A stretch of DNA of 64,000 bases from Methylomarinovum tepidoasis. GTDB lineage: Bacteria > Pseudomonadota > Gammaproteobacteria > Methylococcales > Methylothermaceae. Of this stretch, positions 24,950 through 33,987 are shown piece after piece; the stretch's first letter is position 1, and every line of letters begins with the position of its first letter. Where the stretch lies: positions 310,001 through 374,000 of the forward strand of contig NZ_AP024718.1 in the NCBI RefSeq assembly GCF_030294985.1, written 5' to 3'. The position numbers and the translations under genes were made by a program. Below the pieces are notes generated by a model that saw only the letters and a list, made by a program, of their open reading frames with translations, was not told the DNA's origin and ran no database searches.

Positions 24950-26514
24950 GGCGCCGAAGTCGCCTTCAGAAATCCGCGGTAATCCTTGAGATCCCCCTTG
25001 AGGCTGGCGCTGCGGATCACTGTGGGGCGAATGAAGATCACCAGCTCGGACTTGCGGCTTTGATCGTTCTTGTAACTGAACAACGACCCCACATAGGGAA
25101 TGTTCGAGAGTCCGATGACGCCCTGGGTCGTGCGGTCGACATCGTCCTGCATCAACCCGCCGATGATACCGATGTGACCGTTATGGAGACGCAGCATCGA
25201 CTCCATTTCCTGCACCTCGATCCGTGGCACCTGGCTTTCGGTGCCTGCCTGGGCCAGCATGGGGTTCGGATCTTTGACGAAACCCGTAATACGGGAAATG
25301 GTGGGACGCACGTGCAACAACACGTTGTCCTGGTCGTCGATGGCCGGGGTGACGCTCATCACGAAACCCACCGGCACCGTATGAGGCGTGGTTTCGGTGG
25401 TGGTGACGCTGACCCCCTGGGTCTGATTGGTGTCCACCTCGACGGTGAAATAAACCTGGTTCTCCACCACCCGCAACACCGCCGTCTGATTGTTGACCAC
25501 CATCAGCTTGGGACTGGAAATGACCCGGGTGTCCCCGAATTCACTCAGCAGTTTGACCGTGGCGGCCAGATCCTTGCCGGCATAGGCGACAGTCAACGCC
25601 GGCGGGCCGGAAAGGGCCTGCCCGAGCATGTTCTGGACGATGTCGATCTTGCGCTTGTCGCTGCCCAGTTTGACGTTGACCGCCTCCCAATCGACCCCGG
25701 CCTGATAACGGTCGTTGAGACTCACGTCCACCACGGTGGCCTCGATCAACACCTGGCGCTGCGCCCGGCGCAAAACCTGATTCAGATAACGGCGGATCTT
25801 GCGGTGCTGGCGGGCGGTGGCCTTGATACTGAGCAGGCCGCTTTCGGGATGGGCGATGATCGGCGCCTGTCCCGGTGCTTTTCCACCGCCCTGCTGCGGC
25901 AGCGCGACCCCGAGGATGGCGGCGATGTTGGCCACCAGCCGATCCCAGAAATGATTCTTGGACTGACTGGCCACCTTGGTGGCGGATTCGTTGTCGCTTT
26001 CGCCGTCCTGTCCCTCGTCCTCGCTTCCGATCTTGTTGGAAACGCTGACCTGGTTGACGCTATCGCGGACGATGTTCACGTAAGGAACGGGATAGTGCTC
26101 GAAATAGGGAGTATCCGGCTCTACCTTGAGATAATTTCCTTGCAGCCGGTAACGCAGACCCAACTGATCAGCGATGCGGGCGAGGATCTGCTCCAGAGTC
26201 TGGTCAATGGCATTGAGGGTCACCTGACCTTCCACACCGGGCACCAAGTCCAGATTCAATCGGGCGTCACGCGCCAGGGCAAACAAGAACCGGCGTACCG
26301 GCACGTCGGTCACCACCGCGGAAAATCGCCTCGATGGAGGACGTCCCGTCGCTTCCGGCAGCGGCGGCAATGGCGTTACCGGCACCGGCGCCTCACCCGC
26401 CGCCACCGCAGGCGACTGCAGATGGCGGGCCGGTTGCGGCCCCAGCGCCTGCTGCCCGGCACAACCGGCCAAAAAACCTGTAAACAGGAACCCGATCACA
26501 ATTTTGCCTTTCAT
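24946..26514 (-). CDS. mshL: Outer-membrane secretin lipoprotein (MshL family)
   Basis: A 522-residue secretin, the outer-membrane channel of the pilus system. The lipobox FLAGC gives a lipidated C18. Residues about 70-155 hold an STN-like N0 domain, about 190-250 an N1-type domain interrupted by an acidic DEGQDGESDNE stretch, and about 260-510 the secretin core with VPVGFVMSVTPAIDDQDN and SELVIFIRPTVI. The ATG at 26514 is chosen over a GTG two codons upstream; neither has a clear ribosome site. It is the first gene of the ten-gene operon and is divergent from the DUF2959 gene. Confidence 0.92.
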   Translation of the reverse strand: MKGKIVIGFLFTGFLAGCAGQQALGPQPARHLQSPAVAAGEAPVPVTPLPPLPEATGRPPSRRFSAVVTDVPVRRFLFALARDARLNLDLVPGVEGQVTLNAIDQTLEQILARIADQLGLRYRLQGNYLKVEPDTPYFEHYPVPYVNIVRDSVNQVSVSNKIGSEDEGQDGESDNESATKVASQSKNHFWDRLVANIAAILGVALPQQGGGKAPGQAPIIAHPESGLLSIKATARQHRKIRRYLNQVLRRAQRQVLIEATVVDVSLNDRYQAGVDWEAVNVKLGSDKRKIDIVQNMLGQALSGPPALTVAYAGKDLAATVKLLSEFGDTRVISSPKLMVVNNQTAVLRVVENQVYFTVEVDTNQTQGVSVTTTETTPHTVPVGFVMSVTPAIDDQDNVLLHVRPTISRITGFVKDPNPMLAQAGTESQVPRIEVQEMESMLRLHNGHIGIIGGLMQDDVDRTTQGVIGLSNIPYVGSLFSYKNDQSRKSELVIFIRPTVIRSASLKGDLKDYRGFLKATSAP

Positions 26515-26555
26515 ATCCACAAACGTAGTCCAGTCCCGCAGGTTTGCAAGACGCC

Positions 26556-26585
26556 TTGCCCGCCTCCCGATCTATGGGCTATAGT
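26556..26585 (+). promoter_or_regulatory. Candidate sigma-70 promoter for the DUF2959 gene
   Basis: TTGCCC (26556-26561), an 18-base spacer and TATAGT (26580-26585) lie 36 bases before the ATG. It sits in the 107-base divergent gap shared with the pilus operon. Confidence 0.45.
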
Positions 26586-26621
26586 CCGGGCTGATCCCTC
26601 GTTGTCATCTACGCCACAGCC

Positions 26622-27251
26622 ATGCCTTATCTGTTCCTGCTTTTCCTGCTGACGTCCTGCTCCACCGCCTATTACGGGGCCATGGAGCAGATCGGCTTCC
26701 ACAAGCGCGACATCCTGGTCCACCGGATCGAAAAGGCCCGGGAGGAGCAGGCGGAGACCAAGGAACAGTTCAAGACCGCACTGGAGAAATTCGCCGCCCT
26801 GACCGACTTCCACGGCGGCGACCTGCAAGACAAATACGAGGAACTGAACGCCGCCTACGAGGCCAGCGCGGAGAAGGCCGAGGCGGTCAGGCGGCGCATC
26901 GCCGACATCGAGGACGTGGCCGAAGCCCTGTTCGAGGAGTGGGAGGAAGAACTCGGGCAGTACCACAACGCCGCCATGCGGGCCCAAAGCGCCCGTCAGC
27001 TGGCGGAAACCAAACACCGCTACCGGCGCCTGATCACGGCGATGAAACGGGCCGCCGCCAAAATGGACCCGGTCCTGGCGATGTTCCACGACCGGGTGCT
27101 GTTCCTCAAACACAATCTCAACGCCCGCGCCATCGCCTCCCTGCAGGGAGAGCTGGACCAGATTCAGGACAACGTCGCCAGTCTCATCCGGGAGATGGAA
27201 CGCGCCATCGCCGAGGCCGACACCTTCATCCGCGCCATGCAGCAAAGCTGA
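26622..27251 (+). CDS. DUF2959 family lipoprotein
   Basis: A 209-residue lipoprotein: the signal MPYLFLLFLLTSC ends in a lipobox with C13, followed by the family block STAYYGAMEQIGFHKRDILV. The rest is a long, almost uninterrupted helix with heptad character (coiled coil). DUF2959 proteins are found across Gammaproteobacteria and their function is unknown; periplasmic localisation is inferred from the lipobox. It is followed by a small hairpin and the von Willebrand operon. Confidence 0.88.
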   Translation: MPYLFLLFLLTSCSTAYYGAMEQIGFHKRDILVHRIEKAREEQAETKEQFKTALEKFAALTDFHGGDLQDKYEELNAAYEASAEKAEAVRRRIADIEDVAEALFEEWEEELGQYHNAAMRAQSARQLAETKHRYRRLITAMKRAAAKMDPVLAMFHDRVLFLKHNLNARAIASLQGELDQIQDNVASLIREMERAIAEADTFIRAMQQS

Positions 27252-27252
27252 A

Positions 27253-27273
27253 CGGCGGTGTTTCCGCCGCTTT
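27253..27273 (+). terminator. Small hairpin after the DUF2959 gene
   Basis: CGGCGG-TGTTT-CCGCCG followed by CTTTC, just after the stop codon. The stem is six base pairs and the U-tract is short, so termination would be weak and some read-through into the von Willebrand operon is likely. Confidence 0.4.
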
Positions 27274-27321
27274 CACCGTTCTAGTCTATGCTTCAGTAAA
27301 AAACCGAAGGATGGACCATTC

Positions 27322-29025
27322 GTGCGTTCGCTTGCCGTACTGCTGCTTCTGCTCTGGTCGGCCGCCGTCTCTGCAGCCGACGAGGTGCGCGTTCTCATCG
27401 ACGTCTCCGGCAGCATGAAACAGACCGACCCGCAGAACCTGCGGGTCCCGGCCCTCAAGCTGCTGCTGGAGCTGCTGCCGCCGGGGACCCGCGCCGGGGT
27501 ATGGCTGTTCGCCGACCACCCCGAACCGCTGCTGCCGCCGGCCCTGGTCGATGACGCCTGGAAACGGCAGGCGACCGCCGCCAGCGCCAGGATCCATTCC
27601 CGCGGCCGTCACACCGATATCGAGGCCGCCCTGCGAGCCGCCACCGCCGGCTGGGACAAAGCCCCCGAAGACGGCCACCGCCATCTGATCCTGCTCACCG
27701 ACGGCATGGTGGACGTGGAAGGCGATGCGGCCGCCGACCAGGCCTCCCGTGAGCGCCTGCTGGGCCGGTTGCTGCCCGGACTGCAAAACCGGCAGGTTCA
27801 CCTCTACACCATCGCCCTGTCCGACCAGGCCGACCATGCGCTGCTCAAACAGCTGGCGGTGGCCACCGACGGCTGGAACGAAACCACCCGCTCGGCCGAA
27901 CAGTTGCAGCGTGTCTTTCTCAAGATTTTCAGGAAGGCGCTCCCCCGCGATGCCGTACCGCTGGAGGGAAACCGGTTCAAGGTGGACACCAGCGTGCGGG
28001 AATACACCTTGCTGGTGTTCCATCAGCCGGACAGCCCGGAAACCGAACTGGTCAAGCCCAGCGGCGAGCGCTGGACCGCCGCCCGACATCCCGACAACGT
28101 TCGCTGGCACCGGGAAAGCGGCTACGATCTCGTCACCGTCACCAACCCCATGCCCGGGGAATGGCAGCTGGTGGCCAAGGCCGATCCCGACAACCAGGTC
28201 ATGATCGTCACCGATCTCAAGCTCAAAGTGCCCCCCCTGCCCAACTACGTGCTCGCCGGGGATTCCCTCTCCCTTGTCGCCGAGCTGACCGAGCACGGCA
28301 AACGCATCACAGCGGCCAATTTCCTGCGCCTGGTCGATTTCCAGTTCCGACGGGACGCCGCGGCAGAACCCGTCCCCCTGTTCCCGGGCGAGGAGACGGG
28401 CACCTACACCCAGACGGTGACGGATCTGGAATCGGGCACCTACACCCTACAGGTCACCGCCAGCAGCAGGACTTTCGAACGCCGCTGGGAACAGAGCGTG
28501 GAGGTCATCGCCAATCCGGTGCGCCTGGAAACCACCCTGCCCCACCGCCCCGGCGAAGACGCCGTGCTGCGCCTGATTCCCGATCCCACGGTGATCGATC
28601 TGCACAGCTTTCACGCCACCGCCGTGTTGGGGAACGGCGACAGCCGGCCATTCCAAGCCATCGGCGAAGGCCAGTGGGAAAGCAGGATTCCCGTGGGAGA
28701 AACCCCGGTCACCGTCAACCTGCAGGTGGAAGCCACAGACAGCCAGGGACACTCCCTGCCGGTCGCCTTCCCTCCCCTGAGCCTCGAAGTGCAGCCGGAG
28801 GAAACCCCCGCCGAAGAGGAAGCCACGGCGGAGGAGGAAATGGACGAGGAAGCCCTGGAAGAAGAACTGCTGGAGGAGGAGACGGAAAGCGGGCGCTGGT
28901 GGGCTGCGGCCGCCATCGCCGGCGGCGCCAATCTGACCCTCGCCCTCGTCGGCTTTCTGCTCTGGCGCTGGCTGCAACGCCGGACCAGGAAACGACATGA
29001 AGCGCTGCTGCAACGACTGGCCTGA
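27322..29025 (+). CDS. Membrane-anchored von Willebrand factor A protein (TIGR03503-like)
   Basis: A 567-residue protein resembling the TIGR03503 family of unknown role. It has a signal peptide (1-18) and a VWA domain (about 20-200) with an intact metal-ion site: D27, S29, S31 in DVSGS and a later TDG loop in LLTDGMVD. Beta-sandwich-like regions follow (about 215-490), then a strongly acidic segment rich in EEE, one membrane helix (about 525-548) and a basic tail. It starts with GTG at 27322, with GAAGGA ten bases upstream. The two following genes overlap or nearly touch it, forming one operon. Confidence 0.8.
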   Translation: MRSLAVLLLLLWSAAVSAADEVRVLIDVSGSMKQTDPQNLRVPALKLLLELLPPGTRAGVWLFADHPEPLLPPALVDDAWKRQATAASARIHSRGRHTDIEAALRAATAGWDKAPEDGHRHLILLTDGMVDVEGDAAADQASRERLLGRLLPGLQNRQVHLYTIALSDQADHALLKQLAVATDGWNETTRSAEQLQRVFLKIFRKALPRDAVPLEGNRFKVDTSVREYTLLVFHQPDSPETELVKPSGERWTAARHPDNVRWHRESGYDLVTVTNPMPGEWQLVAKADPDNQVMIVTDLKLKVPPLPNYVLAGDSLSLVAELTEHGKRITAANFLRLVDFQFRRDAAAEPVPLFPGEETGTYTQTVTDLESGTYTLQVTASSRTFERRWEQSVEVIANPVRLETTLPHRPGEDAVLRLIPDPTVIDLHSFHATAVLGNGDSRPFQAIGEGQWESRIPVGETPVTVNLQVEATDSQGHSLPVAFPPLSLEVQPEETPAEEEATAEEEMDEEALEEELLEEETESGRWWAAAAIAGGANLTLALVGFLLWRWLQRRTRKRHEALLQRLA

Positions 29026-29027
29026 AG

Positions 29028-29699
29028 ATGATCGACACCCAAACCCTGACCCTCGCCTTTCTCGTCGAATCGGTCGCCCTGCTGCTTCTGGTCCTGGGCT
29101 GGATCCTGCACACCTGGCTGCGGCACCAGCGCCAGGAAACCGAAGCCGCCCGCCGCCTGATCTCCCAGGTGGAAAAAACCGCACCGGATCATTCCGCCGC
29201 CCTGGGGGAGCTGCTGGCGGCCTTCGAACAACTGCCGCAAGACCAGCAGGAGGCGCTAACCGGCGAACTGATCGAGCGCGAGAAAGCCCTTTATCACCAG
29301 ATCCTCCAGCTTTTTCTCACCCGCGACAGCCGCAGGCTGGGCCAGCTGGAAGGCCGCATCCGCGCCCTCCAGGAGCCCTACCGGCAACTGCTGAAGGAAG
29401 TCGCCGCCGCCCCGAAACCCGAGGCCGATCCCCGCCCCCTGCAGGAGGCCCAACGGCGAATCGAAGCGCTTCAGGCAGAGACGCAGCAACTCGCCGACCA
29501 GCTGCAGACGGCGCTGGAAACCATCGACGCGCTGTCGTCCGAATACACCCGCATGTTCGCCCCCGACCGCAGCCGCGAGGAGCTGGAGGCCAGCCGCCGG
29601 CGCATCGTGGAGATGTTGAAACGCAACGAAGCCAGGACGCAGCCACGACCGGTGACGACAGAGGATGACGACCTGATCATTGAGGTGAGCGAATCATGA
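29028..29699 (+). CDS. Membrane-anchored coiled-coil protein, VWA operon
   Basis: A 223-residue protein: one N-terminal membrane helix (about residues 8-30) and then a long helical, Glu/Gln/Arg-rich stretch with coiled-coil character (about 35-200) ending in a short acidic tail ([12 protein letters not shown]). No family is recognised. It starts two bases after the VWA gene and overlaps the next gene (ATGA). The layout suggests a structural or scaffolding partner of the VWA protein. Confidence 0.7.
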   Translation: MIDTQTLTLAFLVESVALLLLVLGWILHTWLRHQRQETEAARRLISQVEKTAPDHSAALGELLAAFEQLPQDQQEALTGELIEREKALYHQILQLFLTRDSRRLGQLEGRIRALQEPYRQLLKEVAAAPKPEADPRPLQEAQRRIEALQAETQQLADQLQTALETIDALSSEYTRMFAPDRSREELEASRRRIVEMLKRNEARTQPRPVTTEDDDLIIEVSES

Positions 29700-30352
29700 A
29701 CGCAACGACCTGGATTCTGGCGGCCGAGCTGGGCCTGCTGCTGATTCTGGCCCCCGGCGGGCTGCTGTTTCTGACGTTGCGGCGCAAACGACGCCGGGAC
29801 GCCGCCCTGGAAGCCCTGCTCAACCGGCTCGAAACCACCCTGCCGCAACGCCGCGCCCATTACCAGGCATGGCTGCAGCGGCATCTGGCGCTGGACGAAT
29901 CCAATGCCGACGCCATCGCCGGCCAGTGGCTCGAAGCGGAAAGGCAATTCTGGCACGCGGCGGTCGCCACCCAACTGCAGCAGGACACCGGGGCGCTCGA
30001 CCAGCTGCCCGATCCCCTCCACCGCTGTCTCGACCGGTGGCTGGAAAGCCTCTCGCAACATTTGCCCCTCTCTGCCGGAGAAGCAGAGAAAGCGGCGCCT
30101 GAAGAAACCATCTCCGAAACGGTGGAAAACGCTGCAGCGCCTCCCCCGGCGGAGGAGCCTTCCCTGGAAGACGACGAAGAAATCGAAGTTTTCTCAGATA
30201 CGAGCGAACCGCCGGAGGAAACGCCCGCCGTCCCGGACGAACCCGCGCCGGAAGACGAGGCTGAAGCCGATAGCGAAAACGAGCCGCCAGAAACGGAACC
30301 CAACCCTGCCATTGCGGCCGAGGTTGATCAGTCCGATCCCCCCTCCCAATAG
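29696..30352 (+). CDS. Membrane protein with acidic disordered tail, VWA operon
   Basis: A 218-residue protein: an N-terminal membrane helix (about 7-27), basic RRKRRR stop-transfer, a helical region to about residue 130, and then about 90 residues dominated by Glu, Asp, Pro and Ala, probably disordered. No family is recognised. The start overlaps the previous stop (ATGA), and its 3' end overlaps ubiB on the other strand by 25 bases. The shared acidic character with the first protein of the operon hints at a common electrostatic role. Confidence 0.68.
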   Translation: MNATTWILAAELGLLLILAPGGLLFLTLRRKRRRDAALEALLNRLETTLPQRRAHYQAWLQRHLALDESNADAIAGQWLEAERQFWHAAVATQLQQDTGALDQLPDPLHRCLDRWLESLSQHLPLSAGEAEKAAPEETISETVENAAAPPPAEEPSLEDDEEIEVFSDTSEPPEETPAVPDEPAPEDEAEADSENEPPETEPNPAIAAEVDQSDPPSQ

Positions 30353-31965
30353 GCGCGCAGCACCATCACGCCTCCCAGCCCGGCCAACCCCAGGGTCAGG
30401 GGCGACAGCAGCCCCACCCCGATGAGCACGCTGGCGGAAATCATCATCGCCCCGCCGCCGATGGCGGCGACGGTGCGGCGCTGCTGGCGACGCTGATGGC
30501 GCTGCCAGGACTCCAGCTGGGGCAGTTGCAAAGGCAGCTGGCCATGGCTGGCCTGATCCAGCAGACGCAGGGCCCAGGTGGGCATTTCCGGCAACTGCTC
30601 GGCCCACTGCGGCAGCTGCCGCCAGGTCTTGTGCAGCAGGGTACGGGGATGGACACGACGCCTGAACCAGTCCTCCAGGAACGGCTTGGCGGTCTGCCAC
30701 AGGTCCAGTTCCGGATAGAGCTGGCGTCCCAGGCCCTCGATCTGGAGCAGGGTCTTCTGCAACAGCACCAGCTGGGGCTGGACTTCCATGCGGAAACGGC
30801 GCGCGGTCTGGAACAGGCGCAGCAGCAGCTGGCCATAGGAAATCTCCCCCAGGGGTTTGGCGAAAATGGGCTCGCACACCGCCCGGATCGCCCCCTCGAA
30901 CGCCTCCACCCGCACGTCCGCCGGCACCCAGCCCGAGGCCACGTGCATTTCGGCCACCCGGCGATAGTCACGGTTGAAGAAGGCCAGCAGGTTGGCGGCG
31001 AGATAATACTGATCGGCTTCCGACAGGCTGGCGACGATGCCGAAGTCCACCGCCATGTACCTGGCCGGGAAACGGGGATCGACGAACACGTTGCCCGGGT
31101 GCATGTCGGCGTGGAAGAAATTGTCGCGGAACACCTGGGTGAAGAAGATCTCCACCCCGCGCTCGGCCAGCAGCTTGAAATCCACCCCCGCTTCTCGCAG
31201 CGCACCGACATCGGTGACCGGGATGCCGTGAATGCGCTCGATCACCAGCACCTGCGGCCGGGTCCAGTCGAAATACACCTTGGGAACGTAGAGGATCTCC
31301 GAATCCTCGAAATGACGCCGTAGCTCCGCGGCGTTGGCGGCCTCGCGCACCAGATCGAGCTCGTCGTGAAGGGTCTTGTCGAACTCGGCCACCACCGCCC
31401 GGGGGCGCAGCCGCCGGGCCTCGGGGATGAAACGTTCCACCAGGGCGGCGAACAGCGCCATCAACGCCACGTCTTCCCGGATGCGGGCTTCGATACCGGG
31501 GCGCAGCACCTTGACCACGACCTCCTCCCCGCTGTGGAGCCGGGCGGGATGGACCTGAGCGATGGAGGCCGAGGCCAGCGGGGTTTCATCGAACTCGGCG
31601 AAGATCTCGGCGACCGGGCGGCCCAGCTGCGCCTCGACAACGGCGCGCGCCTGACTGCCGGGAAACGGCGGCACGCGGTCCTGGAGCTTTTCCAGTTCGT
31701 CGGCGATGTCGTCGGGGAGCAGATCGCGGCGGGTGGACACCGCCTGGCCGAACTTGACGTAGATCGGCCCCAGCTCTTCCAGAACCCGGCGGATGCGCTC
31801 GCCACGCGGCCCCCGATGACGGCGGCGCCAGGCATTGGGGGACAGCCAGCGCAGAAAACGCACCGGCCGCAGCCACGGCAGGCCAAGGATCAATTCGTCC
31901 AGACCGTAGCGCAGCAGGATGCGCTGGATCTGCAGCAGACGCCAGAAGGAACGCAGCGGATTCAC
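30328..31965 (-). CDS. ubiB: Ubiquinone biosynthesis regulatory ATPase/kinase UbiB
   Basis: A 545-residue ABC1/UbiB-family atypical kinase needed for aerobic ubiquinone synthesis. The family-specific KxGQ motif ([10 protein letters not shown]) is present, with the Ala-rich nucleotide loop ([12 protein letters not shown]), the catalytic region [11 protein letters not shown] and metal motif VDFG. The C-terminus has two membrane helices (about 500-540). It starts with GTG, overlapping the ubiJ stop (GTGA), so ubiE-ubiJ-ubiB form one unit as in other Gammaproteobacteria. Confidence 0.95.
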   Translation of the reverse strand: MNPLRSFWRLLQIQRILLRYGLDELILGLPWLRPVRFLRWLSPNAWRRRHRGPRGERIRRVLEELGPIYVKFGQAVSTRRDLLPDDIADELEKLQDRVPPFPGSQARAVVEAQLGRPVAEIFAEFDETPLASASIAQVHPARLHSGEEVVVKVLRPGIEARIREDVALMALFAALVERFIPEARRLRPRAVVAEFDKTLHDELDLVREAANAAELRRHFEDSEILYVPKVYFDWTRPQVLVIERIHGIPVTDVGALREAGVDFKLLAERGVEIFFTQVFRDNFFHADMHPGNVFVDPRFPARYMAVDFGIVASLSEADQYYLAANLLAFFNRDYRRVAEMHVASGWVPADVRVEAFEGAIRAVCEPIFAKPLGEISYGQLLLRLFQTARRFRMEVQPQLVLLQKTLLQIEGLGRQLYPELDLWQTAKPFLEDWFRRRVHPRTLLHKTWRQLPQWAEQLPEMPTWALRLLDQASHGQLPLQLPQLESWQRHQRRQQRRTVAAIGGGAMMISASVLIGVGLLSPLTLGLAGLGGVMVLRAYWEGGSD

Positions 31966-32564
31966 GCCGTCCTTTTCTCCTGCAGACGTCGGATGCGCGC
32001 CTCCAGGCGCTCCACGTCATCGCGCAGCGCCCCGATCTGGCGGTACAGGTTTTCCGCTTCCAGCGGCGCCGGCAGGACGCGGGTTTCCTCCTGGAGGAAG
32101 TCGGCCAGGTTCCACTGGAAACTGCGCCAGGCATGGCGGTGCCAGGCAACGACGCCCCGCAGCAGGTCGGCAGGCCTTTCCCCGGCCAGGTCGGTAAGCC
32201 AGCGTTCCCAATCCAGATCGAGACGGCGCAACAGGTTCTGCAGGCGCTTGGCGGTGTCCATGTCCCCCTCGACCTGCACCGCACCCTGGAACAGGCCGGT
32301 TTCCGGGCGCTCGGCCAGCAGCAGGCGCAGGAAACCGAAGGGGGTGCCGCGCAGGATCACCTCGGGATCGCTGGGGGATTCGGCCAACACCAACACGGTT
32401 TCATCGGTCGGACTGAAGCAGAAACGCAGCGGAAACGGCCGCAGCTCCACCACGATGATCTTGCCCGCCAGCGGCTCGAGCAGCCGCGAAGCCCTGGGAT
32501 CGAGCGCCAGCAGCCGGGCGACTGCCGCTTCCAGGGTCTGGGAGGCCAAAGCGCGGGCCAGCAT
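31962..32564 (-). CDS. ubiJ: Ubiquinone biosynthesis accessory factor UbiJ (SCP2 domain)
   Basis: A 200-residue protein with an SCP2-like lipid-binding domain in the N-terminal half and a coiled coil at the C-terminus ([17 protein letters not shown]). UbiJ binds ubiquinone intermediates in the soluble Ubi complex with UbiK. ATG 32564 has GGGAGAG upstream; the open frame before it is the palindromic element and is not coding. Its position between ubiE and ubiB is diagnostic. Confidence 0.9.
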   Translation of the reverse strand: MLARALASQTLEAAVARLLALDPRASRLLEPLAGKIIVVELRPFPLRFCFSPTDETVLVLAESPSDPEVILRGTPFGFLRLLLAERPETGLFQGAVQVEGDMDTAKRLQNLLRRLDLDWERWLTDLAGERPADLLRGVVAWHRHAWRSFQWNLADFLQEETRVLPAPLEAENLYRQIGALRDDVERLEARIRRLQEKRTA

Positions 32565-32583
32565 GTCACGCTCTCCCCGGCAC

Positions 32584-32689
32584 GGGTGGCGGGAGCGTGG
32601 TCCGGGGGGACGCTGTGAATCCATCCCTGGACGCTCGATATTCGGCCACCCAGGCCGAATACGCCCCCCGGACCACGCTCCCGCCACCC
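32584..32689 (-). repeat. Palindromic element, copy 2 (conserved core, unique arms)
   Basis: A perfect 26-bp inverted repeat (32584-32609 with 32664-32689) encloses a 54-nt core. Read on the minus strand, the core holds a 9-bp inner hairpin (TATTCGGCC/GGCCGAATA) and CCAGGGATGGATTCAC. Most core bases match copy 1 (648-700), whereas the arms share nothing with those of copy 1. It fills the gap between ubiE and ubiJ, with the core in the direction of transcription, as in copy 1. Confidence 0.85.
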
Positions 32690-32702
32690 ACTACCGCCGA
32701 CA

Positions 32703-33455
32703 TCAGAACTTGTACCCCCGGTGGATGGCCACCACCCCTTGGGTGAGATTGAAGTATTCGACCCGCTTGAAACCGGCCTTGCTCATCATGCCCTTGAGGG
32801 TGTTCTGATCCGGGTGCATACGGATGGATTCGGCCAGATAACGGTAACTGTCGGAATCGCCGGCCACCAGCTTGCCCATCAGCGGCAACAGCTTGAAGGA
32901 ATAGACGTCGTAAACCTTGCTGAACCATTCGGTGGTAGGCTTGGAGAATTCCAGCACCAGCAGACGGCCGCCGGGTTTGAGCACCCGGTACATGGAAGCC
33001 AGAGCCTTGTCCTTGTCGGTGACGTTGCGCAAGCCGAAGGCGATGGTGATGCAGTCGAAGGTGTCGTTTTCGAAGGGCAGACACTGGGCGTCCACCTGAA
33101 CGTAGCGCACGCCGCGGACGATCCCTTCGTCGGTGAGGCGGTCGCGGCCGCGGCGCAGCATGGCGGCGTTGATGTCAGCCAGCACCACCTCGCCTTTGTC
33201 CCCCACCCGGGGGTGGAACAGCCGGGTCAGGTCGCCGGTGCCTCCGGCCAGATCCAGCACCCGCTCGCCGTAACGCACCTGGCTGAGAAAGATGGTCAGG
33301 CGCTTCCACAGGCGGTGGATGCCGAAGGACATCAGATCGTTCATCAGATCGTACTGGTCCGCCACCGAATCGAACACGTTGCGGACCAGCCTGGCCTTTT
33401 CCGTGACCGGAACCTGGCGGAAGCCGAAGTGGGTGGTTTGCTTGTCGTCGCTCAT
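32703..33455 (-). CDS. ubiE: Demethylmenaquinone/ubiquinone C-methyltransferase
   Basis: A 250-residue SAM-dependent methyltransferase that methylates the quinone ring in ubiquinone and menaquinone synthesis. It shows the SAM-binding motif [11 protein letters not shown], the UbiE signature [16 protein letters not shown] near the N-terminus, and [21 protein letters not shown] 33455 ([12 protein letters not shown]) matches usual family starts; 33470 is an alternative. It heads ubiE-ubiJ-ubiB, with a palindromic element between the first two genes. Confidence 0.97.
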   Translation of the reverse strand: MSDDKQTTHFGFRQVPVTEKARLVRNVFDSVADQYDLMNDLMSFGIHRLWKRLTIFLSQVRYGERVLDLAGGTGDLTRLFHPRVGDKGEVVLADINAAMLRRGRDRLTDEGIVRGVRYVQVDAQCLPFENDTFDCITIAFGLRNVTDKDKALASMYRVLKPGGRLLVLEFSKPTTEWFSKVYDVYSFKLLPLMGKLVAGDSDSYRYLAESIRMHPDQNTLKGMMSKAGFKRVEYFNLTQGVVAIHRGYKF

Positions 33456-33470
33456 TCGTTCCTCGATCAA

Positions 33471-33740
33471 TCACGCCGCGTGTTCGCGGCTAGACAGTGG
33501 CACGCCATGACGCCACAGTTCGTATTCACTGATATCCGCCTCGTCGTTCCAGCTGACCGCATAGCCACCCGGTTCGATTCGCACCTGCCGGAAAAAATCC
33601 GGGTCCTGAAGACGGCGAAAGGCCGGCAGCTCCAACAATGGTCTTACATCGTAAAGACGCACGCTTCCATCGGTGAAAATCACTTTGAGACGGAAATCCT
33701 CACAGGGCTCAACGGCCGTGATTCTGGGAATCCTATTCAT
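33471..33740 (-). CDS. DUF2442 family small protein
   Basis: An 89-residue protein of the DUF2442 family: MNRIPRITAVEPCEDFRLKV, then FTDGSVRLYDVRPLL and the SWNDEADISEYELW block. DUF2442 genes are usually paired with a DUF4160 gene, as here, and the pair has been proposed to act as a toxin-antitoxin-like module; this is unproven. The start overlaps the DUF4160 stop (ATGA). It ends 15 bases before the ubiE start. Confidence 0.85.
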   Translation of the reverse strand: MNRIPRITAVEPCEDFRLKVIFTDGSVRLYDVRPLLELPAFRRLQDPDFFRQVRIEPGGYAVSWNDEADISEYELWRHGVPLSSREHAA

Positions 33741-33985
33741 GGCAACGGAGGCAACTTCTCGAAAGTCTGGCGTTCCCACATGCGTTTCAATGCCATCCGA
33801 TGCATGCGACCCCATTCCGCGATCAAGCGAACCGCCCGCGACGGCAAATTGCCCTCCATCATCTCCAACGTGTCGATAGTGATCAAACCATGGCGATCAC
33901 CATAAACAGCGTGAAAATGCGGCGGCGGATGATCCCGAAAATACATTTTGATCACAATGCCATAAAAACGGCTGATCTCCGGCAC
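33737..33985 (-). CDS. DUF4160 family small protein
   Basis: An 82-residue DUF4160 protein: PEISRFYGIVIKMYFRDH, followed by PPHFHAVYGD and the C-terminal helix WGRMHRMALKRMWE. A GTG start is used, two bases after the hslU stop; no ATG is available in the right place. It overlaps the DUF2442 gene. Being so close to hslU it may depend on read-through translation from that gene. The lower GC of the pair relative to hslU suggests a later insertion behind hslVU. Confidence 0.83.
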   Translation of the reverse strand: MPEISRFYGIVIKMYFRDHPPPHFHAVYGDRHGLITIDTLEMMEGNLPSRAVRLIAEWGRMHRMALKRMWERQTFEKLPPLP

Positions 33986-33987
33986 AG

